From: Methanobrevibacter thaueri | Lineage (GTDB): Archaea > Methanobacteriota > Methanobacteria > Methanobacteriales > Methanobacteriaceae | Direction of reading: 5' to 3' | NCBI RefSeq assembly: GCF_003111625.1 | Contig: NZ_MZGS01000020.1 | Location: 62,001-126,000 of the forward strand | Length of the DNA stretch: 64,000 nt | In this document: positions 54,616-62,892 of the stretch, piece by piece | How the letters are laid out: the number at the start of each line of letters is the position of its first letter | Position numbering within the stretch: position 1 is the first letter of the stretch | Notes under the pieces: model-generated | Database searches by the model: none | Told to the model about the DNA's origin: nothing | What the model saw: only the letters and a program-made list of their open reading frames with translations | Made by a program: the position numbers and the translations under genes

Positions 54616-54798
54616 CTATTTGAAATATTTTCCAAGACCATTCAACTGATTATTGAACTGGTTGACTTCCCTTGATGAGATTTCACCTGACAAGTCGCTC
54701 ATGTAATTGTTGTACATGTGAATTGCAAGCAAAACCACGACAAATATTCCTCCAAAAAGCAGAATGAATTCCGCTGAAGACTGACCTTTGTTATCCAT
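54616..54798 (-). CDS. Class III signal-peptide pilin-like protein
   Basis: A 60-residue protein. It begins MDNKGQSSAEFILLFGGIFVVVLLAIH, with the QxSxEF-type class III signal peptide processed by EppA in methanogens, followed by a hydrophobic assembly helix and a short polar tail. The start shares one base with the preceding stop (TGATG). It is probably an archaeal type IV pilin or related minor subunit. Confidence 0.88.
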   Translation of the reverse strand: MDNKGQSSAEFILLFGGIFVVVLLAIHMYNNYMSDLSGEISSREVNQFNNQLNGLGKYFK

Positions 54799-55724
54799 CA
54801 CAATCCCCCCATGAGCAGGCTTCCGCCAAATGTAGAAATGAAATAGAATATTCCAAATGATGAAGCTGCCAAGGGTAGTGAAAACTTGATTCCCTTTTTG
54901 ACATCAGCATACATGATTATGCTGATGATGAAGGCCACCAGAATCGAATGAATCACCAGATACGTCTCCCCTGCAATCGGTGCGGTCATGATGATTTCCG
55001 ACTCGATGCCGTAGCTTTGCATGAAAGAAGAATAGACGCTGACCATACCAATCGAGAATGGCGTTGCGATGACAGCGGAAATCAGAAGGAACATCACAGA
55101 CATCATCACTGCAGACTTTCTCTCACGCTTAATAGCCATCAAATCCCTCAGGTCATCGGATACATCCGACAACACCCTGGATATGCTTGATCCTGATTTT
55201 CTTCCATCAAGGATTATTCCAAATATCCTCTCCAGTTCCCTTGACTTCAACCGCCGGCTCATTGCACGCCAGGCATCATCAAAATTCCTGCCCATGCGAA
55301 TCTCGATGATTGTCCTGTGAATTTCATCATAGAGCGGTCCTTCGCCGTACTGGGACATGTCCTCCATTGCGTTTTCGAAACTGAGTCCGACCTGAAGCAT
55401 GCTTGAAAGCTGCCTTAGAAAGTCAGGCGCAGTCTTTTCAATCTCCTGAGCTCGCCTTTCCTGCTGGACAATGACATATGTGAAAAGTCCCGGAATTACG
55501 AATAACGGCAGAATAAATACGGAAATGGGAAAGCTTATCATTGTTACTGTTAACATTAATACAATCTCACTTACTGAAATGAAAATTATAAGTATGGCTA
55601 AAACTTTACTTGCATCCGTGAAAATGGCCCCACTCAGTAAAAACTCCTGCAATTTAGATAATTGCTTTTCAGGCATAATATTGTCAATAAATATCGCTAA
55701 ATCATTGATTATTTTAAATTTCAT
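54798..55724 (-). CDS. TadC/T2SSF-type pilus assembly membrane protein
   Basis: A 308-residue protein. The cytoplasmic domain (RAQEIEKTAPDFLRQLSSMLQVGLSFENAMEDMSQYGEG) and the helix-rich C-terminus with three or four membrane segments (VMFLLISAVIATPFSIGMV, YLVIHSILVAFIISIIMY) are of the type II secretion F/TadC class. It pairs with the adjacent pilin gene. No ATPase (TadA/PilT-like) or TadB partner is nearby. Part of its 5' end and upstream DNA is duplicated near 60.2-60.4 kb. Confidence 0.87.
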   Translation of the reverse strand: MKFKIINDLAIFIDNIMPEKQLSKLQEFLLSGAIFTDASKVLAILIIFISVSEIVLMLTVTMISFPISVFILPLFVIPGLFTYVIVQQERRAQEIEKTAPDFLRQLSSMLQVGLSFENAMEDMSQYGEGPLYDEIHRTIIEIRMGRNFDDAWRAMSRRLKSRELERIFGIILDGRKSGSSISRVLSDVSDDLRDLMAIKRERKSAVMMSVMFLLISAVIATPFSIGMVSVYSSFMQSYGIESEIIMTAPIAGETYLVIHSILVAFIISIIMYADVKKGIKFSLPLAASSFGIFYFISTFGGSLLMGGL

Positions 55725-55800
55725 GAAATAATATTAGATGTTAAATTATATAAAGCGTTGGTTGTTCTTAAAAACAATTTTATAATGTGAAAACAATATT
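55588..55800. repeat. Duplicated segment, copy 1 (5' end of TadC-like gene and its upstream DNA)
   Basis: Bases about 55588-55800 are matched by about 60190-60405 in the same orientation, with clearly related sequence at the TadC start and the following AT-rich promoter. The start codon (ATG) and the first 45-50 codons are shared. Confidence 0.85.
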
Positions 55801-55848
55801 ATATCAAAAAAATAATGACCATAATTAGAATTATTGAAACTATATTCC

Positions 55849-55900
55849 GGAAAAAAAAGAAAAAGGTAAAATAGAGATTATTGATCTCTATTTTTTAATG
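55849..55900 (-). terminator. Terminator of the large adhesin gene
   Basis: On the minus strand AAAATAGAGAT and ATCTCTATTTT form an 11-bp stem that includes the stop codon. The exit strand continues with a pyrimidine-rich run. Confidence 0.7.
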
Positions 55901-58900
55901 GTTAATTTTTTGGTTACAATGTCTTTTCCGTAGGTTACTTTGTATTTGTATTTTTTGCCAACTTTGAGTTTTTTGAGCATGGATTTTTTGACTTTCCAGG
56001 TTGCAACTCCTTTTTTGTTGGTTTTTACTTTGTAAGTTTTCTTGTTGAATTTAATCTTGAGAATTTTACCTTTGAGGTATTTGCCGTTGACTTTCTTCAA
56101 GGAAACTTTTACTTTTGTAACTTTTTTGGATTTTTTGACTTTTTTGTTGCTTGCTTTGATAACATGTTTTATTGTTACCTTGTTGGTCACTTTTATGCCT
56201 TTGTATGTTGCTGTGATAGTGTATTTTTTGACTTTAACTTTGGTGTTAAGTTTCAAGGTTGCGTAACCGTTCTTGTCTGTTTTTACATTGTATGTTTTGC
56301 CATTGTATTTGATAGTGACTGTTTCACCTGCACCAACAGCTTTACCGTCTATTGTTACAAGAACTTTGTAGTTTGCTTTAGCTGAGTAAAGAGCGGCAAC
56401 ATTCTTGTTTTCAGAAAGAGCGAATACAGGAGGTGCATTCGAACTGACAGTAACGGCAATAGTCTGATTTTCTGCAGTATCATAAATTTCATTACCTGCG
56501 AAACTGACAGTGATTGTAGCGGTACCCGCAGCAAGAGCCTTGATTACTCCATTCTCAACTATAGCAACACTTGTATCGTTTGAAGTGTAAGTCAAGTTAC
56601 CTGCAACAGCAGGATTCAAAGTGGCACCAGCAGAAATGTTTTCAAGAGCGTTTAATGTAAAATTATCATTTTCAAGAATGATTTCAGTAAAGACTTTACT
56701 TACAGTGACGATGACATTAGTTGAACTCTCAGCGTAATGATCATCACCCTCAACTTTAACAACAATATTCGCAGTACCCGCTTTCAAAGCAGTGACAACG
56801 CCGTTTTCATCAACACTGACGACACCAGAATTATCAGGAACAAAAGTAACATCCAAACCATCAGGAACAGTGGTGGCTACAATAGTAAATGTATCACCAA
56901 TTTTCAAATCCAAAGTGGAATTATTGACAGTGACACTAGTACCATTCAACTTAACAACAACATTGATGGTCTTGTTTTGAGCAGCAGCATAATATTCATT
57001 ACCCGCAAAACTGACAGTGATTGTAGCAGTGCCCGCAGCAAGAGCCTTGATTACTCCATTTTCAACTATAGCAACACTTGTATCGTTTGAAGTGTAAGTC
57101 AAGTTACCTGCAGAAGCAGGATTCAAAGTGGCACCAGCAGAAATATTTTCAAGAGCGTTTAATTCAAAATTATCATTTTCAAGAATGATTTCAGTGAAAA
57201 ATTTACTTACAGTGACTGTGACAGTGGTTGAATTCTCAGTGTAATTGCCATCGCCGCCAACTTTAACAACAATAGTCGCAGTACCTCCTTTCAAAGCAGT
57301 GACAAAACCGTTTTCATCAACACTTACAACACCTGAATCATCAGGAACAAAAGTAACATTCAAATTAGCAGGATCAGGAGTGGCAACAATAGTAAATGTA
57401 TCACCAATTTTCAAATCCAAAGTGGAATTATTGACACTGACACTAGCGTCATGCAAAGTGACATCAATATCAAATTTCTGTTCTACATTTTTAAATTGCG
57501 CAGTTACAGTAGCGATTCCACTTTCAGTAGGAGTGAATTTGATAGTTTCATTTAACTTGGCAACTCTTTTATCAACGCTGCCTCCTGTTGATGTGACTGT
57601 CAAGTTGATGTTGTTGAACAGAGCGTTATCATACTCAGCGACGCCTTGTGAATTTGAATCATATGCATATAATTTGAATATGATTTCTGAGGTTTCTAAA
57701 GGCCCCAGAGTATCTGAAGTTGCTGTAGCGTTTAAGAATAGCCAGACAGTACAGCTTGGCAAATTAGGATTAACGTTATAATTGGTTGCATTGTGCCCGA
57801 ACCAGTTGTAGTCGGCATTGGAACCTGAAACACTTCTATAAAAGGAAATTGCAGCACCATTGCAATTCAAGAAGATATTGTCATTGATTGCCAAGTTGTG
57901 AACATCATCATAATTGTTATTCTGGAAATATATTATGCCATCATCGGCACTGTTATTTAGAAAAGCGCAACCGGAAACAACACCATCACTTAACCAATTC
58001 CAATAGATGGCGCCTCCCATTGAAGCAGAATTATTCACAAATATGCAGCCCGAAACAGCACTGTTAGGACCACACAACATGATAGCTCCACCCTTAGTTG
58101 CGGAATTATTCACAAAAACACAATCGGAAATATTGGCATTGCCGTCATACTCCCATAAGATGGCACCTCCATCATTCGCCCGGGATGCATTTATGAATGT
58201 TATACTCTTGAGCACCACATCATGTGATTGAATATAGAATATCCCTGCCTGTCCGGCACCATCTATGACATGGCCATTTCCAATGATTGTCAGCGGACGA
58301 TTGATGATTATTCCATTTATAAAATAGCCGTCCGTGGTTGAATTATATTTGAAATCCTTATCCAAAGTAATTGTATCAATAGTGACGCCGTTTATAACGC
58401 TGTTCAACTCGGAAAATGACATTACCTCTGAAGTTATTTGTATAGTGTATGCAGCATCTTCCACTGTTGCCGTCAGCTTGCTTCCAGAACCCTCTGAATA
58501 GTAGCGTACAGGCCTTTCCAGATTTGTCCTGGTAGTATTGACTCTGCCATTTATTGGAGTCAATGTCAGGTTGACCTCTTTTAAACGGCCATTATCATAT
58601 TCGGATATTTCGCTTGAGTTATAAGTGCATAACCTAAAGACGACATCGAATGAGTCTGAAAGGTAGAGTGCATTCGGAGTTGATGTGGCTGTTAAAAACA
58701 GCCAAGTATTTATTTCCACATTGGCTGTGGTTGTTGGCCTTATATTGTAATTGGTTGCATTATGCCCAAACCAGTTGTAGTCGGCGTTTGATCCGGAATC
58801 CATTTCATAAAAATAGATTGCAACCCCCTCATTATTCAGGAAGATGTTGTCATTGACTGAAAAGTTCTTGCCGTGATTTCCATTGTATAGATAGATGATA

Positions 58901-59838
58901 CCCTCATCAGCGCTGTTGTTTACAAAAAGACAGCCTGAAACATTGCCGTTATCTCGCGTCCAGTACATAACACCGCCACACTCGGCACTGCTGTTCACAA
59001 AACTGCATCCAGAAACAACACCACCATTACCATTCCAAGAGATGACTCCCCCCGCATTTTGAGCCTCCTTTACAGAATTATTCTCAAAATTACAATAGAA
59101 AACAGAGCAATTATCGGCAAGAGTATTATCGATTGCACCGCCATATCTTGCAGAATTGCCTATGAAACTAGAATAAGAAACAGAACAATTGGTGCTTCGA
59201 TAATAACAAATGGCACCGCCGCTATTTGCAGAATTATTCACAAAACTGCAGTCGAAAGCCATGCCGTTGGCACCATTCCATACAACGGCACCGCCAAAAC
59301 CCTCAGCGGAATTATTCACAAAACGGCAGCCGGAAAGGCTGCCACAGACGCCATCCCAGCTGACAGCGCCACCATCATATGTTGATTTAGCGTTTATGAA
59401 TGTTATATTTTTGATGACTACATTATCCGCCCGGATATTGAATATCCTTGCCTGTCCCTTGGCGTCGATTGTGCTTCCGTTTCCGTCAATGGTTATGGAC
59501 TGGCTAATGGTTATCCCATCTTCATATCCGGATCCCTCATATGCATAGTCATTCTTCAATGTTATATTGGAATTGTATCCATTTTGAATTTCGCGTTCCA
59601 ATGCGGCGAATGTTCCCTTGACATCCGCACTTATCATTTCTTGATTATCCGTTTGGCCGACTACTTGGCTTTCATCAGGCAAACTTATCTCCTCATTTTC
59701 ATCAGTTTGAGTCGATTCTATTGTTGTAAAATTCTGACTTGCTACTGCTTCATCATTCACATCACTTGCACATACTCCCGCAATGCTGATGAGAAAAACA
59801 GCAATAATCAATATAAATATTGTCTTTTTGAACTTCAT
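55888..59838 (-). CDS. Giant adhesin-like surface protein with two beta-helix domains and Big_2-type repeats
   Basis: A 1316-residue protein. A signal peptide (KKTIFILIIAVFLISIAGVCAS) is followed by two parallel beta-helix domains (about 60-370 and 470-700), each closed by NADYNWFGHNATNYN. Bacterial-Ig-like (Big_2) repeats with VNNSTLDLKIGDTF and TSNDTSVAIVENGVIKALAAGTATITVSFAGNE follow. The C-terminus is about 130 residues of Lys-rich beta-sandwich (KVKVSLKKVNGKYLKGKILK) and has no membrane helix. It is therefore secreted and probably held by charge on the wall. The DNA contains a 507-bp near-exact tandem repeat. Partner binding is inferred. Confidence 0.9.
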   Translation of the reverse strand: MKFKKTIFILIIAVFLISIAGVCASDVNDEAVASQNFTTIESTQTDENEEISLPDESQVVGQTDNQEMISADVKGTFAALEREIQNGYNSNITLKNDYAYEGSGYEDGITISQSITIDGNGSTIDAKGQARIFNIRADNVVIKNITFINAKSTYDGGAVSWDGVCGSLSGCRFVNNSAEGFGGAVVWNGANGMAFDCSFVNNSANSGGAICYYRSTNCSVSYSSFIGNSARYGGAIDNTLADNCSVFYCNFENNSVKEAQNAGGVISWNGNGGVVSGCSFVNSSAECGGVMYWTRDNGNVSGCLFVNNSADEGIIYLYNGNHGKNFSVNDNIFLNNEGVAIYFYEMDSGSNADYNWFGHNATNYNIRPTTTANVEINTWLFLTATSTPNALYLSDSFDVVFRLCTYNSSEISEYDNGRLKEVNLTLTPINGRVNTTRTNLERPVRYYSEGSGSKLTATVEDAAYTIQITSEVMSFSELNSVINGVTIDTITLDKDFKYNSTTDGYFINGIIINRPLTIIGNGHVIDGAGQAGIFYIQSHDVVLKSITFINASRANDGGAILWEYDGNANISDCVFVNNSATKGGAIMLCGPNSAVSGCIFVNNSASMGGAIYWNWLSDGVVSGCAFLNNSADDGIIYFQNNNYDDVHNLAINDNIFLNCNGAAISFYRSVSGSNADYNWFGHNATNYNVNPNLPSCTVWLFLNATATSDTLGPLETSEIIFKLYAYDSNSQGVAEYDNALFNNINLTVTSTGGSVDKRVAKLNETIKFTPTESGIATVTAQFKNVEQKFDIDVTLHDASVSVNNSTLDLKIGDTFTIVATPDPANLNVTFVPDDSGVVSVDENGFVTALKGGTATIVVKVGGDGNYTENSTTVTVTVSKFFTEIILENDNFELNALENISAGATLNPASAGNLTYTSNDTSVAIVENGVIKALAAGTATITVSFAGNEYYAAAQNKTINVVVKLNGTSVTVNNSTLDLKIGDTFTIVATTVPDGLDVTFVPDNSGVVSVDENGVVTALKAGTANIVVKVEGDDHYAESSTNVIVTVSKVFTEIILENDNFTLNALENISAGATLNPAVAGNLTYTSNDTSVAIVENGVIKALAAGTATITVSFAGNEIYDTAENQTIAVTVSSNAPPVFALSENKNVAALYSAKANYKVLVTIDGKAVGAGETVTIKYNGKTYNVKTDKNGYATLKLNTKVKVKKYTITATYKGIKVTNKVTIKHVIKASNKKVKKSKKVTKVKVSLKKVNGKYLKGKILKIKFNKKTYKVKTNKKGVATWKVKKSMLKKLKVGKKYKYKVTYGKDIVTKKLTIKK
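56440..57453 (-). repeat. 507-bp tandem duplication inside the adhesin gene
   Basis: Markers recur exactly 507 bases (169 codons) apart: for example the ACCTGCG/ACCCGCA site at 56494 and 57001, and GTATCACCAA at 56891 and 57398. The two copies look about 90% identical in DNA. Each codes for the two Big_2-type modules. Confidence 0.85.
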
Positions 59839-60172
59839 TTTACTTATCCTCTAAAAATATTTTTGATAAAAGATATTTTCATATATATACTTAAAAGTCT
59901 ATAAAAAGACATATAAATATATATTTATATTGCAAAAGATATATTATATTTAAAAAAAATCTGAACAATTAAAAAGAATCATCTGAAAAAATATTAAATT
60001 TAGCGAATAAAAAAAATGTAAATGACCAAAACCCGATATGAAATATAATTATTTTAAAAATTTCGAGAAAAATAAAATGTGTTTAATATATTTCTAAAAA
60101 TTTAAACAAATATCTCCTAATAAAAAATTTAATGATAATTTCACAGAATCCAGTCAATTTTACTAAATAATT

Positions 60173-60331
60173 TCAAAAAAATAAAATGGATATCATGAAT
60201 ATGACTAAAACTTTACTTGCATCCGTAAAAATGGCCTCACTTAGTAAAAATTCCTGCAATTTAGAAAATTGCTTTTCAAGAATAATATTGTCCAATAATA
60301 TTACTAAATCATCAATTATTTTAAATTTCAT
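60173..60331 (-). pseudogene. Truncated duplicate of the TadC-like gene start
   Basis: The minus strand reads MKFKIIDDLVILLDNI and continues LEKQFSKLQEFLLS and TDASKVLVIFMISILFF before a TGA at 60173. The first 45 residues match the TadC-like protein at 54798-55724 (MKFKIINDLAIFIDNI, EKQLSKLQEFLLS, TDASKVLAI). It lacks the conserved cytoplasmic and C-terminal domains. It is a remnant unless it encodes a deliberate short membrane peptide. Confidence 0.85.
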
Positions 60332-60405
60332 AAAATAATATTAAACTTTGAAATATATAAAGGGATTGTTGTATTCTAAAGCAATTTTACAGGGTGAAAA
60401 CAAGA
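60190..60405. repeat. Duplicated segment, copy 2
   Basis: The partner of 55588-55800, same orientation. It includes AAACTTTACTTGCATCCGT and the promoter-region tail ending GGTGAAAACAA versus TGTGAAAACAA. The intervening 4.4 kb is the giant adhesin gene. Confidence 0.85.
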
Positions 60406-60570
60406 TTTATATTGAATAAATAATATTCTAAATCCTAATACGATTAGAGAATATTTTTTTCATGTTAAATTTATCAACATATAATGAATATTTCAACATC
60501 ATTCAATTCAAACTAAGAGAATAAATTTAAAATAAAAAATAGAAAAAATATAGATTAATTAACTAAACGA

Positions 60571-61050
60571 TTATTCTTCAGGAATTATCTGTTCAAATAA
60601 ACTATCATCTGTAGTCATTACACATACCAGATCACCATCTTCGGCATAAAAAAATGCATGAACATTTAAATCATCAAATTTCTTTTCTGCAATTAAACCT
60701 TCATGGCCATTAATAAATTCTTTTTCTCCCAATCCTGACTTTTGAACATGGGCATCAGTCAAATTAGTTTCATAACCCGGATAGCTGTAATCTGACACTT
60801 GAATATATACTATATCATCTTCACCTTTATAATAACTCTCTGCACTAGCATAAAAAATAGCTCCGTTTGAGTTAGTAGTTTCATTTTCTGATATAAATGA
60901 CTCATTTTTCTTATATCCATCAGGTATATTAAAATCATGCCCTGCAATGGTAGTTTCATCATTTAAAAAGTCCCCTGCACTAACTGAAACTATGGAAAAG
61001 ATAGCTAAGCAAGCCAATGCCAGTACTAAAATTAATTTTTTAGAAACCAT
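60571..61050 (-). CDS. Secreted protein of unknown function
   Basis: A 159-residue protein. A clear signal peptide (KKLILVLALACLAIFSIVSVSAG) is followed by an acidic, Asn/Tyr-rich extracellular domain with Asn-Xaa-Thr sites. HDFNIPDGY and GHEGLIAEKKFDDLNVHAFFY suggest a beta-rich fold. No family recognised. It lies alone between the duplicate remnant and the transglutaminase-like gene. Confidence 0.6.
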   Translation of the reverse strand: MVSKKLILVLALACLAIFSIVSVSAGDFLNDETTIAGHDFNIPDGYKKNESFISENETTNSNGAIFYASAESYYKGEDDIVYIQVSDYSYPGYETNLTDAHVQKSGLGEKEFINGHEGLIAEKKFDDLNVHAFFYAEDGDLVCVMTTDDSLFEQIIPEE

Positions 61051-61208
61051 TTTTTTATCACCTATCTCCTAAGATTTAATTAATAATGTCTCTATCCTAA
61101 AGTATTATTAAAATTATCTATTTTCAATTAATTTTAGAATATTCGCGAAACCCTCTTCCAGTCACTGCTTTGCATTTCACGAATCATTTATTTTTACTCC
61201 ACCCAAAC

Positions 61209-61775
61209 TTAAAAGTCAAAGTCTATGTTAATCTCAAATAAATTATCGGTTTGCGCCAGTGCATTCACCAGCCTTTCATCCAAATCTGCATTATTGTCCT
61301 TGTAGTCAATTTCACCGAATTCCTCCCGAACTTGAAAAGCCAACTGGTCTTTATCCAAACTAAATTCCGCATCATCCTCCCCAGTATTTCCCCGAGCATC
61401 AAGCCTGATCCATTTATCTCCATTGAAGACTGTATTTAAAGCATGAACAATGTGGCCTTGACTGTCATCCTCCGCTATTGTCAGAAGCTGATAGCTGATT
61501 CCTGACGGAATTCCGTTTGCCCTTAGAAGCGCTGCAAGAAGACATGATTTTGCCCAGCATATTCCAGTTTTATTCATCAATGTATCACTGGCAGTTCTAG
61601 AAACAGTACTTACCCCAATATCCCATGAGTGGGGAATTTCATCTCTAACAAAGAAATAGCATCTTTTTATATAATCAGCGTCATCAGCCGATTGATTTTT
61701 TAATTCACAGACCTTCTCTTGAATATGAGAATTCATATAATCAATACTTGGTGTTTCAGCTAAGAACCTGTCCAT
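61209..61775 (-). CDS. Transglutaminase-like protein
   Basis: A 188-residue protein with the catalytic-triad pattern: Cys73 in GICWAKS, His111 in HIVHALN and Asp126 in RLDARGN. The family includes microbial transglutaminase-like proteases and amidases. There is no signal peptide, so it is probably cytoplasmic. The start at 61775 has AGGTGA 5 bases upstream. The biological substrate is unknown. Confidence 0.85.
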   Translation of the reverse strand: MDRFLAETPSIDYMNSHIQEKVCELKNQSADDADYIKRCYFFVRDEIPHSWDIGVSTVSRTASDTLMNKTGICWAKSCLLAALLRANGIPSGISYQLLTIAEDDSQGHIVHALNTVFNGDKWIRLDARGNTGEDDAEFSLDKDQLAFQVREEFGEIDYKDNNADLDERLVNALAQTDNLFEINIDFDF

Positions 61776-61971
61776 AAACATCACCTAAACCCTATAGGAA
61801 CCATAGTTACATATGTATTAATCTTGTTACTATGTCTGTTGGCACTAATTTATAATTTTTATTGGATTTATTATTATAAAAAGTAAATTTGAACGTCAGC
61901 GCATTTAGAATCATAGGATTAAAATTAAATATTTATGAAAAAATAACAGATTATACCTGGAATTTACCTAA

Positions 61972-62832
61972 CTAACCTAATATATACTTTTTCACTTCTT
62001 TAAAAGCGTTCCTAGCTTCAGGTGACGGGAATAATGGATAGATATGGAACAGACCCTCTCCAACTATGAGCTTGACATCGACACCATCGCTTTTGAGATT
62101 ATCAACGTATTTTCTGATATCCTTATAGAAGATTTCACTGCCCCCTACAAATATGAGCGTTCTTGGCAATCCCCTATTGTCGCCATAAAGCGGACTTACG
62201 TGATAATCCTTCATGTCCAAATCTCCAGCCCAGGACCTGCCGATTTCCCTTAAGCCGATATCCCCTAGAATAGGATCGTTTTGACTGTCATACGGAGTAT
62301 TTTCCATTGAAACATCAACCCATGGGGAAAACACGATTATCTTCTCCGGCTGTGGCAAATCAATTTCTTTTAAGTGTTGACAAAACGATAATGCGAATCC
62401 TCCTCCAGCGGAGTCTCCCATCAATATGATGTTCCTATTCTGTGCAATTAGACCCCTATATACTTTTTCAATGGCATCCAGACATTCCATTGCATTGTGA
62501 TTCGGGGCAAGCCCATAAACCGGTGCGATAACCTGAGCGTCCAAACTTCGTGACAGCTTGAAGCAATAGAGCAAATGCTGATAATTGATTTCATTTATGT
62601 ATGCTCCTCCATGCACAAATAGAATGGTATGGTGAGCATTCTCATCGCCAAAAGTGAAAACATCAATACCGTTGAAATCCCTGCTTTTAAAAATTCCTTT
62701 AGGAATTTTAACCTGACTAGTTGCCTTTTCCTTGATAAAATCCTCAATCTTATCTTTAGAATCCATATAGGCGGGTTTTGTAAACCTTAAAATTATCTCT
62801 TCCAGACTTGCAACAAATGATTTTCCTGACAT
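61972..62832 (-). CDS. Alpha/beta-hydrolase esterase (HSL/GDXG type)
   Basis: A 286-residue hydrolase. HGGAY (about 74-78) is the oxyanion-hole motif of the hormone-sensitive-lipase family; GDSAGG (about 139-144) supplies the nucleophile Ser. A late His in GEGLFHIYPL and an Asp completes the triad. It probably hydrolyses short-chain carboxyl esters. It stands alone between the transglutaminase-like gene and TrkH. Confidence 0.88.
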   Translation of the reverse strand: MSGKSFVASLEEIILRFTKPAYMDSKDKIEDFIKEKATSQVKIPKGIFKSRDFNGIDVFTFGDENAHHTILFVHGGAYINEINYQHLLYCFKLSRSLDAQVIAPVYGLAPNHNAMECLDAIEKVYRGLIAQNRNIILMGDSAGGGFALSFCQHLKEIDLPQPEKIIVFSPWVDVSMENTPYDSQNDPILGDIGLREIGRSWAGDLDMKDYHVSPLYGDNRGLPRTLIFVGGSEIFYKDIRKYVDNLKSDGVDVKLIVGEGLFHIYPLFPSPEARNAFKEVKKYILG

Positions 62833-62892
62833 ATTGACTCACATCATCTTCCATTATGGAAATGGATTGTTTCAAGTTAATATATTAATCAA

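Larger units (their letters stand above)
59839..60570. other. AT-rich region carrying a degenerate TadC-like remnant
   Basis: About 730 bases with long A/T runs. A TATA-rich stretch at 59911-59932 can serve the adhesin gene (minus strand). The only gene-like content is the truncated duplicate described separately. The 59940-60170 part looks empty. Confidence 0.6.
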
